DNA from: Novosphingobium piscinae
GTDB lineage: Bacteria; Pseudomonadota; Alphaproteobacteria; Sphingomonadales; Sphingomonadaceae
Length of the DNA: 64,000 nucleotides
Direction of reading: 5' to 3'
Assembly (NCBI RefSeq): GCF_014230355.1
Contig: NZ_JACLAX010000001.1
Span: forward strand, 422,068 to 486,067
Made by a program: the position numbers and the translations under genes. This document shows positions 55,318 through 63,220 of the stretch, in pieces. The first letter of the stretch is position 1. The number at the start of each line of letters is the position of its first letter. The notes beneath the pieces were generated by a model. It was not told the origin of the DNA. It saw only the letters and a program-made list of their open reading frames with translations, and did no database searches.

Positions 55318-56409
55318 TTACCCTGAAACAGGCGCGGCGCCGGGCATGCCCAGCCCGGCCAGGGCCAGGGCCAGTTCGGACTGGCGGGCAAAGCCGGTCT
55401 TGGCGAAAACCGCCTTGAGGTGGGCGCGCGCGGTATTGGCCTGGATCCCCAGCGCCACTGCGGCCTGCGGGGCGGAGAATCCCTCGGCCACCAGCCGGGC
55501 CAGGCGCGCCTCGGCCGGGGTGAGGTCGAACAGCAGGCGCAGCAGGTCGGCCGCAGGCAGGCTGCGGTTCCGCGGATCGGCCAGCAGCATCACCACCCCG
55601 TCGGAATCGCAGACCTCGCGGGCGGCTCCGACCACCGGCAGCAGGTGGATCACGAAAGCCTCGGCCGGATCGGGCGCGGTGACGGCGATCGACTGGATCT
55701 GGCGCCGGCCGGTGCGGAACGGCGCCAGCGCACGGTCGACCTTGCCCTGCAGGAACGGATCGACGAAGCGCAGGACGCCGCGGTGGTCGGCCATGCGATC
55801 GGCCATGCGGTCGAGGAAGGCGGCATTGGCGGACTTGAGCCGGCCCGCAGGGGTGATCACCGCCGCGGCGATGCCGGCCAGGGCCAGACTGTCGACCACG
55901 ATCTGCGAGCGTGCCGTGACCAGCGCGCTGAGACTGAGCGCGCGGGCCAGATGCGGCCGCAACTGGTCCATCCACGGCACCGCGGCCCGGGCCGCATCGT
56001 GCGAAGCGAAGCCCTGGACCGCGATCTGGACCACGGTGTCTCCCGCCCCCTGGATCACGGTGGCCATGCGCGCGCTCAGCCCGCGCGGCAGGAAGAACTC
56101 GCGATGGACCGGCAACGCCGCGATCTCGGCTTCCGAGCGATAGTCGGTCTCGGTGCGGAAGCCCGGCCACTGTTCGGCGACATAGGGGGCGGACAGCGCC
56201 GGGTCGCGCGGCCAGCCCGCGGCGATGTAATCCTCGACCTGCTGCTGCGAGCGGTGCGAGGCCTGCCATTCAACCCGCTCGGGCGACTTGCTGAGATAGA
56301 GACAGCCGCGCGCGCCGACATGGTCAGCCACGTCCTGCAGTACCGCAGGCCACCGGTCGGGCAGGACCGCAGCCTCGTAGATCTGTTCGATGAGCTTCGG
56401 CGCCTTCAT
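55318..56409 (-). CDS. LuxR-family transcriptional regulator
   Basis: 363 aa from ATG 56409. C-terminal LuxR HTH at about residues 300-355: LTPAEARLARLVAEGFSAPQAAVALGIQANTARAHLKAVFAKTG. The N-terminal 280 residues resemble a PAS-like sensor typical of sphingomonad catabolic LuxR proteins, without a clear autoinducer domain. A 16-bp palindrome lies 150 bp upstream. Confidence 0.9.
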   Translation of the reverse strand: MKAPKLIEQIYEAAVLPDRWPAVLQDVADHVGARGCLYLSKSPERVEWQASHRSQQQVEDYIAAGWPRDPALSAPYVAEQWPGFRTETDYRSEAEIAALPVHREFFLPRGLSARMATVIQGAGDTVVQIAVQGFASHDAARAAVPWMDQLRPHLARALSLSALVTARSQIVVDSLALAGIAAAVITPAGRLKSANAAFLDRMADRMADHRGVLRFVDPFLQGKVDRALAPFRTGRRQIQSIAVTAPDPAEAFVIHLLPVVGAAREVCDSDGVVMLLADPRNRSLPAADLLRLLFDLTPAEARLARLVAEGFSAPQAAVALGIQANTARAHLKAVFAKTGFARQSELALALAGLGMPGAAPVSG

Positions 56410-56881
56410 GGCTGCGACCTGTTCCTCTCCGCTCGGCGCAGATGCTAGTTCACCCGGACGGTCCGCGTCAATTTCGCGGAGGCGATCCCCTCGCCCGCGC
56501 GGCGCTGCCATGGGGCGAGCCGATTCCGCCGGCGGGGCCGTCGCGGCACCGGCCGCGTCTTGCCCATTTGGGTAATGCCGCTTCCTGGCGAGCGATCTAG
56601 TCTTGGCCCGGACCGGCGACCTGCCGACGGAGGGTTTCCCATCGAACGGCCGACCCGTTCGACCCCCTTTCCGTCCGGCCGGGTTTCGCCCAGGTCTCGG
56701 GGCCACAGGCGCCGCAGGCTGCCGGAAGCACGACCCGGTTCCGGCTGTCGCGGTCCTGCCGCTCAGGCACCGCGTTTCGCCGGCCGGGGATCCCGGCCGG
56801 CGGAATGTCGGGCAGCCTGCCGCCAGGATCACCGCCCTGGCAGCAACGCGCCGGGTTGACCTGGAGCCACGGCGGCGGGGT
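56410..56881. other. 472-bp gap without a supported gene
   Basis: Holds the LuxR promoter and the palindrome at 56560-56575. Open frames across it on both strands (for example 56560-56859) have no start signal, no recognisable motif and only GC-driven openness. Confidence 0.4.
56560..56575. promoter_or_regulatory. 16-bp near-palindrome upstream of the LuxR gene
   Basis: TTGCCCATTTGGGTAA: arms TTGCCCA and TGGGTAA differ from perfect symmetry at one pair. Spacing and symmetry fit a LuxR-type dimer site. Confidence 0.5.
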
Positions 56882-57346
56882 TCAGCTCCGGGTGTCCCAC
56901 CAGGCGGCCATGAACGCGCGCAGCTCGGTGCCGACCAACTCGACCACCGGCGCGCCCTCGCGTGCGAGATAGGCCATGCTGCCATAGCCGCGCTCGGGCG
57001 AGGCCCCGGCCACCAGCACCTCCCAGCCGAGCGTGCGCAGCCCCTCGACCGCGCGGGCCAGCTCGTCGACCCAGATCCCGAGATGCGACCGGCCGTACGC
57101 GCGCAGCTTGTCGTAGGGGGTGCCGGGCAGGCTCTCGACCAGTTCGAAGCGCAGCGGCGCATCCCGCGAATAGGCCACGCGCAGCCGCACCTCGCCGCGC
57201 TCGGCTTCGGGGGTCCAGACCGGCAGCGGGTCGAACGCGCGCACCTCGGTCCAGGCCGCCCCGGCACTTTCGCCCACCCGGGCCATGGCAGAGGCCAGAT
57301 CGTCCACGATCAGCCCGTGATGAAAGATCTCGCCAAGCCATTCCAT
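56882..57346 (-). CDS. VOC (glyoxalase/epimerase) family protein
   Basis: 154 aa from ATG 57346 with GGGGAG eight bases upstream. Two beta-alpha-beta-beta-beta modules; metal ligands likely His in IFHHGLIVDDL, Glu in RFELVES, His in SHLGIWVDEL and Glu in VVELVG, as in methylmalonyl-CoA epimerase-type VOC proteins. Divergent from the Rieske oxygenase operon; might epimerise or isomerise a product. Confidence 0.85.
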   Translation of the reverse strand: MEWLGEIFHHGLIVDDLASAMARVGESAGAAWTEVRAFDPLPVWTPEAERGEVRLRVAYSRDAPLRFELVESLPGTPYDKLRAYGRSHLGIWVDELARAVEGLRTLGWEVLVAGASPERGYGSMAYLAREGAPVVELVGTELRAFMAAWWDTRS

Positions 57347-57505
57347 CGCGCGCACTCCCCGTTCCTCACCCGACCGCAGATCGCCGGGATAGCACTGTTA
57401 AATCTTGCCTTTTTTGCACGCTTGCAAGTCGGCGCCGCGGCATTTACAAGCATACATGACTGTTTTATTTTGACAACGAAAAGCCTTGCGCGGAAGAGGA
57501 ATGCC

Positions 57506-58732
57506 ATGCTGGATCTGGCGGCGGAGCGGGGACACGAGCGGGACCTGGCCCGCATGGACTGGGAGCGCGACCGCACCGCTCCGCCCGAAGGCTTTCCGGC
57601 CCTGCCGACCATCCCGGCGGCGCGTTACGTCGATCCCGCTTTCCTCTCGCTGGAACGCGAAGGGATGTGGGACAAGGCCTGGCTCTATGCCGGCCATACC
57701 GACCAGCTGCCCGAGCCCGGCTCTTGGTTCCTGACCCGCAACACCGGCACCCCGATCGTGGTCTGCCGCACGCTGGCGGGCGAGATCAAGGCGTTCTACA
57801 ACACCTGCAAGCACCGCGGCGCGCCGCTGGTCAAGGAGGAGGCCGGCACCGCGCGCGGTTTCGTCTGCGGCTACCACGGGTGGAGCTACACGCTCGACGG
57901 CAAGCTCACCGCGGTGCGCGACCGGCGCGACTTTCCCGAGTTCGACATGGCCTGCCATTCGCTCTCGGCGGTGCGTTGCGAGCGGCTCGGGTCGCTGATC
58001 TTCCTCAACCGCGATCCCGACGCCCAGCCGCTGATCGAGCACATCGGGCCGATGGCGGCGCACCTCGAGGAGCTGCAGCTGGAGACGTTGCGTCTCGTCG
58101 ACAGCCGCAGCTACGAGGTGGACTGCAACGTCAAGGTCCTGCTCGACGCGTTCCTCGAGGTCTATCACCTCAAGTCGATCCACGAGAACACGGTCGACCG
58201 CTTCCTCGATCACCGCGCGATGATCGTCACGCTCTGGCCCAACGGGCACAGCCGCATGGTCACGCCCAACCGCCGGCCCGACTGGGTCGATCCGGGGACC
58301 AAGGGCATGCCCGAGATCCCGACCGTCTCGGCGTTCACCGCCACCAACAACATCTCCTACCACATCTACCCCAACTTCGTGATGCCGCCGGCCCCGACCG
58401 GCATCCCGCTGCTGCAGTTCTGGCCGCTTGGCACCCGCCGCACCCGCGTGGTCTCGAGCTGGGTCGCGCCCGACCACGATCCGGCCAACCCGCACCCCTT
58501 GTGGGAGACCCGCATCAAGAACTGGGAGCGGATCCTCTACGAGGACCTGCAGTTCGCCCCGCAGATCCAGGAATCGGTCGAGGGCCCGGGCTTCGCCGGG
58601 ATGTCGCTGAACTATCAGGAGCGGCGCATCTACCACTGGCACGAGGAACTCGACCGCCGCATCGGCATCGAGCGCGTGCCCGAGGCGGCGCGGGTCGCGC
58701 CGGTGCTGGCCCCCTTCGTCGCGCACGACTGA
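57506..58732 (+). CDS. Rieske non-haem iron oxygenase, alpha subunit
   Basis: 408 aa from ATG 57506 (AGAGGA six bases upstream). Rieske [2Fe-2S] ligands Cys101/His103 (CKHRGAP) and Cys121/His124 (CGYHGWSY). Catalytic iron ligands His221 and His226 in LEVYHLKSIHE; the residue three before His221, usually the bridging Asp, is Glu218. No beta subunit, ferredoxin or reductase is encoded nearby. Hydroxylates or demethylates an unknown substrate; heads an operon with an SDR, TesB and MaoC. Confidence 0.92.
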   Translation: MLDLAAERGHERDLARMDWERDRTAPPEGFPALPTIPAARYVDPAFLSLEREGMWDKAWLYAGHTDQLPEPGSWFLTRNTGTPIVVCRTLAGEIKAFYNTCKHRGAPLVKEEAGTARGFVCGYHGWSYTLDGKLTAVRDRRDFPEFDMACHSLSAVRCERLGSLIFLNRDPDAQPLIEHIGPMAAHLEELQLETLRLVDSRSYEVDCNVKVLLDAFLEVYHLKSIHENTVDRFLDHRAMIVTLWPNGHSRMVTPNRRPDWVDPGTKGMPEIPTVSAFTATNNISYHIYPNFVMPPAPTGIPLLQFWPLGTRRTRVVSSWVAPDHDPANPHPLWETRIKNWERILYEDLQFAPQIQESVEGPGFAGMSLNYQERRIYHWHEELDRRIGIERVPEAARVAPVLAPFVAHD

Positions 58733-58736
58733 GCCG

Positions 58737-59540
58737 ATGAGCCTGCTGGGCGGCAAGGTCGCGGTGGTGATCGGCGCCGCCAACCGCGACAACATGGGGC
58801 AGGTGATCGCCCGCCGCCTCGCCCGCGAGGGCGCCGCGGTGGTCGTCGCCGGGCGGACGCCGGACGCGCTCGAGGCGCTCGCCGCCGAGCTCGGCGGGCT
58901 GGCGGTGAGCCACTGCGACATCACCAGCGAGGCCGACCTCGCCCGGCTGGCCCAGGCCGCGACCGACCGGTTCGGCGGACTCGACATCGCTGTCAATGCC
59001 ACCGGCTGGGGCCTGCTCAAGCCGTTCCTCGAGACCACCCGCGCCGAGATCGAGCAGATGGTCGCGCTGCAGCTGACCGGGGCCATGCTGTTCTACCAGG
59101 CCATGCTGCGGGCCATGCGCGATGGCGGATCGCTGATCCAGATCTCCTCGGCCACGGCCTCGATCATGCTGGAGGACCACGCCGCCTACATGGGCACCAA
59201 GGCCGGCGCCGATCACATCATCCGCTGCGTCGCGAATGAATTCGGCCGCCGCGGGATCCGCGCCAATTCGGTGGCGCCGGGCTTCACCGTCACTCCGATG
59301 ACCGGCCAGGCCAGCACCGTGCCCGGGCTGGTCGGGGCCTTCGCCCGCGAATACCCGCTCGGCCGGGTCGGCACCAGCGAGGACGTGGCCGAGGCCGTGG
59401 CCTGGCTGGCGAGCGATGCCTGCTTCGTCACCGGGCAGGTGCTGCAGGTCAACGGCGGCTTGACCCTGCGGCGCAATCCCACCAATGCCGAGATCGCCGC
59501 CGCGGTCCGGGCGGCGCGCCAGGCAGCCGCAACCCCGTGA
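58737..59540 (+). CDS. short-chain dehydrogenase/reductase
   Basis: 267 aa; four bases after the Rieske gene. GAANRDNMGQ nucleotide loop, NATGWGLL, Ser in QISSATAS, catalytic YMGTK, and VTGQVLQVNGGLTL. Atypical loop (GAANRDNMGQ instead of TGxxxGIG) places it near FabI/classical intermediates. Probably oxidises the Rieske product. Stop overlaps the tesB GTG start. Confidence 0.9.
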   Translation: MSLLGGKVAVVIGAANRDNMGQVIARRLAREGAAVVVAGRTPDALEALAAELGGLAVSHCDITSEADLARLAQAATDRFGGLDIAVNATGWGLLKPFLETTRAEIEQMVALQLTGAMLFYQAMLRAMRDGGSLIQISSATASIMLEDHAAYMGTKAGADHIIRCVANEFGRRGIRANSVAPGFTVTPMTGQASTVPGLVGAFAREYPLGRVGTSEDVAEAVAWLASDACFVTGQVLQVNGGLTLRRNPTNAEIAAAVRAARQAAATP

Positions 59541-60430
59541 ACCCCTTCCCCGACGATCCGGCGCGCGAGGCCGCCGAACTGCTCGCCCTCGTCTCCACCG
59601 GCCCCGACCGGTTCCGCGCCGATCCGCGGCCGAGCGGCCTGCTGCGGCTCTATGGCGGGCAGATCGTGGCCCAGGCCCTGGCCGCGCTGCGCGCCACCGT
59701 GCCGGAGGACAAGCAGGCGCATGCGCTGCACCTGTTCTACCAGCAGCCCGGGCTGATCGACCGCCCGCTCGACTTCGCGGTGGCGCGCGACAGCGACGGG
59801 CGCAGCTTCGCCCGGCGACGGGTGAGCGTGACCCAGGACGGCGCCCCGATCGCCCACGCCATGGCCTCGTTCCAGACCCCCGAGCCGGGCGGCCTGCACC
59901 AGGACGCGATGCCCGCGGTGCCCGGCCCCGAGACGCTGCCACCGCTGTCTGCGCTGTTCGCCGCCCAGGCGGCCAGCCTGCCCGCGCGCCACCGGCCGTT
60001 CTGGTGCCGCCCCCAGCTGATCGACTGGCGCCCGGTCGAGCCCTTCCCGTTCGGCCCGATCGCCCCGCTGCCGGCGCGGCGCCACTTCTGGCTGCGCGCC
60101 CGCGTGCCGGTGGCCCCGGAGGAGTTCGTCCACCAGGCGTTGCTGGCCTATGCCAGCGATACCCACATCATCCAGGGCGGACTGCGCCCGCTCGGGATCG
60201 CCTGGGCGGACGATCATCTGCAGACCTCGAGCCTCGACCACACCATCTGGTTCCACCAGCCGGCGCGGATCGACGACTGGCTGCTCTACGTGCTCGACTG
60301 CCCCGCCGCCTCGCAGTCGCGGGTGCTCGGCAGCGGCGCGATCTATCGCCGCGACGGGGCGCTGGTCGCGACGGTGATGCAGCAGGGCCTGGCGCGGGTG
60401 CTCGACTCGCCGCGCGAAGGAAAGATCTGA
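59537..60430 (+). CDS. tesB: acyl-CoA thioesterase II
   Basis: 297 aa, GTG start overlapping the SDR stop by 4 bp. Double-hotdog fold; catalytic set readable as Asp in YASDTHII, Thr in SLDHTIWFH and Gln in MQQGLAR. N-terminal LYGGQIVAQALAALRATV is typical. Releases free acid from acyl-CoA. Its stop overlaps the next ATG. Confidence 0.93.
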   Translation: MNPFPDDPAREAAELLALVSTGPDRFRADPRPSGLLRLYGGQIVAQALAALRATVPEDKQAHALHLFYQQPGLIDRPLDFAVARDSDGRSFARRRVSVTQDGAPIAHAMASFQTPEPGGLHQDAMPAVPGPETLPPLSALFAAQAASLPARHRPFWCRPQLIDWRPVEPFPFGPIAPLPARRHFWLRARVPVAPEEFVHQALLAYASDTHIIQGGLRPLGIAWADDHLQTSSLDHTIWFHQPARIDDWLLYVLDCPAASQSRVLGSGAIYRRDGALVATVMQQGLARVLDSPREGKI

Positions 60431-60918
60431 TGGCTGCAACCGACCTCTCGCCGCTCGACACGCCGTGGCGCTGCTTCGAGGATCTGGCCGTGGGCGAGCG
60501 GCGGCAGTCGGCCTCACGCACCGTGACCGAGGACGAGATCGTCGCCTTCGCCCGCGCCTATGATCCGCAGTGGTTCCATGCCGATCCCGAGGCGGCCCGC
60601 GGTTCGGTGTTCGGCCAGGTGGTGGCCAGCGGGATCCACGTGCTCGCGCTGTGGCGCCAGCTCGATCACACGATCAACAGCGACATCGACTTCGTCGCCG
60701 GGGTCGGCTTCGACACGCTGCGGCTCAAGCGCGCGGTGCGCGCCGGCGATACCATCCATGTCACCAGCGAGATCGTCAGCCTAGAGCCCTCGCGCAGCGG
60801 CAAGCCGCGCGGCACCGCGGTGACGCGCTATGCCGTGGTGCTGGACGACGGCACCGAATGCGTCAGCTTCGAGAGCATCAATCTGGTCTACACCCGAGCC
60901 GGGCGCGAGCGGGGCTGA
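60430..60918 (+). CDS. MaoC-family (R)-hydratase/dehydratase
   Basis: 162 aa; ATG overlaps the tesB stop. Hydratase-2 motif region ARAYDPQWFHADPEAARGSVFGQVVASGIHVLAL with catalytic Asp and His. Hydrates an enoyl-CoA. Last gene of the Rieske-SDR-TesB-MaoC operon, which together suggest activation and shortening of an acyl-CoA-linked aromatic or cyclic substrate (inference). Confidence 0.92.
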   Translation: MAATDLSPLDTPWRCFEDLAVGERRQSASRTVTEDEIVAFARAYDPQWFHADPEAARGSVFGQVVASGIHVLALWRQLDHTINSDIDFVAGVGFDTLRLKRAVRAGDTIHVTSEIVSLEPSRSGKPRGTAVTRYAVVLDDGTECVSFESINLVYTRAGRERG

Positions 60919-60949
60919 GCGGCGCGGAGGGATTCTTCGCCGCCGGAAT

Positions 60950-61060
60950 GACGGGGCTGCCGCTCATGGTCTGACCAACCCCAAACCCCGCGTCATGCCA
61001 GCGCAGGCTGGCATCTTGCGCGGCGAGGCGAGAGATCCCAGCCTGCGCTGGGATGACGGG
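60950..61060. repeat. 111-bp direct repeat, copy 1
   Basis: 108 of 111 bases match 61245-61355. Contains the palindrome ATGCCAGC / GCTGGCAT and a second stem ATCCCAGC / GCTGGGAT. Confidence 0.8.
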
Positions 61061-61244
61061 TACTGAGCGTGTCCGGACTGTCGCCCCAAGGCAAACGCAT
61101 CTTGCGTCCGCCCTGATCACTCCCTCGTCGTCCCGGGCTTGTCCCGGGACCCGGCTTGCTTGTTCACACCGCTGTCGGAGAGGGCAACTGGGCCCCGGAT
61201 CCAGTCCGCGGCTACGATGGGAATGAGGCACAAAGTCGCATGAT
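61061..61244. repeat. spacer with RPE-like hairpin
   Basis: Between the two 111-bp copies; contains TCCCGGGCTTGTCCCGGGA (19 bp), a hairpin of the type dispersed in alphaproteobacterial genomes. No gene seen. Confidence 0.55.
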
Positions 61245-61355
61245 GGACGGGGCTGCCGCTCATGGTCTGATCAACCCCAAACCCCGCGTCATGCCAGCGC
61301 AGGCTGACATCTTGCGCGGCGAGGCGAGAGATCCCAGCCTGCGCCGGGATGACGG
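61245..61355. repeat. 111-bp direct repeat, copy 2
   Basis: Differs from copy 1 at three positions (C to T, G to A, T to C). The G-to-A and T-to-C changes fall in the stem sequences, so its hairpins are weaker. Confidence 0.8.
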
Positions 61356-61394
61356 GGATCGGGCGCAGGCGGCCCCCAGCTTGCGGCTGGACCC

Positions 61395-62015
61395 CTAGCC
61401 GTTGAGCGCGGCCGCCAGTCGATCCGCTTCGGCATAGGCGCGGTCCATCGCCGCCTCGACCTCGGCGGGGCTGCCGTAGGTTGGCCGCACCTGCACCTCA
61501 TGAACGTCGGTGATCCCGATGAAGCCCAGCCAGGCGCGCATGTAGGCGGTCTGGAAATCCAGCTCCGCGCCCGGCTGGCCGGGGCGGATGTCGAGCGCGC
61601 CCGAGCAGACCAGGATCGCCTGGCGCCCGGCGGCAAGCCCGGTCACCCCGGCGGCGTCAACCGTAAAGGCCAAGCCAGGCTGGGTAAGCACGTCGATGTA
61701 TTGCTTGAGCCGCCAGGGCACCCCGAAGTTCCACATCGGCACGCTGAACACGATCCGATCGAACGACAGGAAATGCGCGACCGCCGCGCGGATTCCGTCC
61801 CAGGCCGCGAGCACCGCAGGATCGACCGCGCGCCCCTCGATCAGATCGTAGCGGCCTTCGATCGCGGCCCCGTCGAACGCTGGCAGCGCGGTGGCAGCCA
61901 GGTCGAGCGTCTCGACCTCGGCCGCGCCCAGCGCGGCGATCAGGCGGCGGGCGACCTTGTCCGAGCGCGAGCGTTCGCCGCGCGGGCTGGCCGAGACGTG
62001 CAACAGTCGGCTCAT
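61395..62015 (-). CDS. azoR: FMN-dependent NADH-azoreductase/quinone reductase
   Basis: 206 aa, flavodoxin-like fold. FMN-binding SASPRGERSRSDK and VPMWNFGVPWRLKQYIDVLTQPGLAF. Two-electron reduction of quinones or azo compounds. Same strand and 18 bp after the acyl-CoA dehydrogenase. Confidence 0.92.
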   Translation of the reverse strand: MSRLLHVSASPRGERSRSDKVARRLIAALGAAEVETLDLAATALPAFDGAAIEGRYDLIEGRAVDPAVLAAWDGIRAAVAHFLSFDRIVFSVPMWNFGVPWRLKQYIDVLTQPGLAFTVDAAGVTGLAAGRQAILVCSGALDIRPGQPGAELDFQTAYMRAWLGFIGITDVHEVQVRPTYGSPAEVEAAMDRAYAEADRLAAALNG

Positions 62016-62033
62016 TCTCCGTGCCCTTCCCGC

Positions 62034-63194
62034 TCAGCGCCGCTGGTCGAAGCGGCGGCCGAGCATGGCTCCGGCGATGTTGGTCTTCTGGATGTCGATC
62101 GCCCCGCCGGCGATGCCCCAGCCCCACGAATCGCGCAGCCGGCGCTCCATCGGGAAGTCCTTGGAATAGCCATAGGCGCCCATCAGCTGCATCGCGTCGC
62201 CGGTCACCTCGCGGGCGATGGTGTTGGCGAAACACTTGCCGGTCGAGCTGTGCAGCACCGAGGGCAGCCCGTCCTGCGCCAGCGCGGCGGCGCGCCAGAT
62301 CAGCAGGCGGGCGGCCTCGACCTTCATGTGCATCTCGGCCAGCTTGAGCTGGACCGCCTGGAACTCGACGATCGGCTTGCCGAACTGGCGGCGCTCCTGG
62401 ACATAGGCCGAGACATCCTCGAGCGCGCCCGAGGCCTGGCCCAGCGCCATGGTCGCATTGCCGCAGCGCTCCAGGTCGAAGGCTTCCATCAGCTGCTTGA
62501 ACCCGCCCGCCGGGACAATGATGTTGCTGGCCGGGATCTCGCAATCGTCGAAGTTGAGATCCGATGAGGGCACGCCGCGGAAGCCCATCAGCTGCTCGTT
62601 GGGGCCGAAGCTCAGGCCGGGGGCGTCCTTCTCGACCAGCACCGCGCCGATCCCCTTGGCGCCGGGGGCGTCGGACAGGCGGCAGTAGACCACATAGGCG
62701 TCGGCATGGCCGCCGCCCGAGCACCAGCGCTTGGTGCCGTTGAGCACCAGCGTGTCGCCGCGCAGCTCGCCGCGGGTCTTGAGATCGGTCAGGGCGCTCC
62801 CCGCGTCGGGTTCGGACATCGAGACGGCGACGACCATGTCCCCGGCGCAGACCGCCGGAACCACCCGCCGCTTGAGCGCGTCCGAGCCGAAGTGCTCGAT
62901 CGCGCGCACCGGCCCGACCGAGCTCTCGAAGATCGGGAAGGCCACGGCCGAGGAAATCTTGGCGAACTCCTCGAGCACGACCAGCGCTTCGATATTGCCC
63001 AGCCCCAGCCCGCCGAGCTCGGCCGACACGTTGATCCCGAGGAAGCCCATCTCGGCATAGCGCTTGACCAGGGCATGGCTGGGCGGGGTGTTGTCGCGCT
63101 CGCACTCTGCCGCGATGGCCGGCAGTTCGGCGCGGGCAAAGGCGCGCGCGGCCTCCTGGAGCTGGCGCTGTTCGTCGGTCAGGTTGAAGTCCAT
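62034..63194 (-). CDS. acyl-CoA dehydrogenase
   Basis: 386 aa, classic length. MDFNLTDEQRQLQEAARAFARAELP, substrate/FAD motif VSMSEPDAGSALTDLKT, MGFRGVPSSDLNFDDCEIP, and DAMQLMGAYGYSKDFPMERRLRDS with the expected base in the loop that follows (Glu variant not certain). Follows the E2 gene by 26 bp on the same strand; acts on a branched or aromatic acyl-CoA (inference). Confidence 0.93.
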   Translation of the reverse strand: MDFNLTDEQRQLQEAARAFARAELPAIAAECERDNTPPSHALVKRYAEMGFLGINVSAELGGLGLGNIEALVVLEEFAKISSAVAFPIFESSVGPVRAIEHFGSDALKRRVVPAVCAGDMVVAVSMSEPDAGSALTDLKTRGELRGDTLVLNGTKRWCSGGGHADAYVVYCRLSDAPGAKGIGAVLVEKDAPGLSFGPNEQLMGFRGVPSSDLNFDDCEIPASNIIVPAGGFKQLMEAFDLERCGNATMALGQASGALEDVSAYVQERRQFGKPIVEFQAVQLKLAEMHMKVEAARLLIWRAAALAQDGLPSVLHSSTGKCFANTIAREVTGDAMQLMGAYGYSKDFPMERRLRDSWGWGIAGGAIDIQKTNIAGAMLGRRFDQRR

Positions 63195-63220
63195 GGGATC
63201 GTGCTCTCTGGTTGGAAGGG

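Noticed and set aside
56560..56859. Small ORF in the LuxR upstream gap
   Set aside because: No Shine-Dalgarno, Arg/Pro-rich translation typical of GC-rich noncoding DNA.
60950..61355. Possible CRISPR array
   Set aside because: Only two long repeats with internal hairpins and no regular spacers; fits REP-like duplication.
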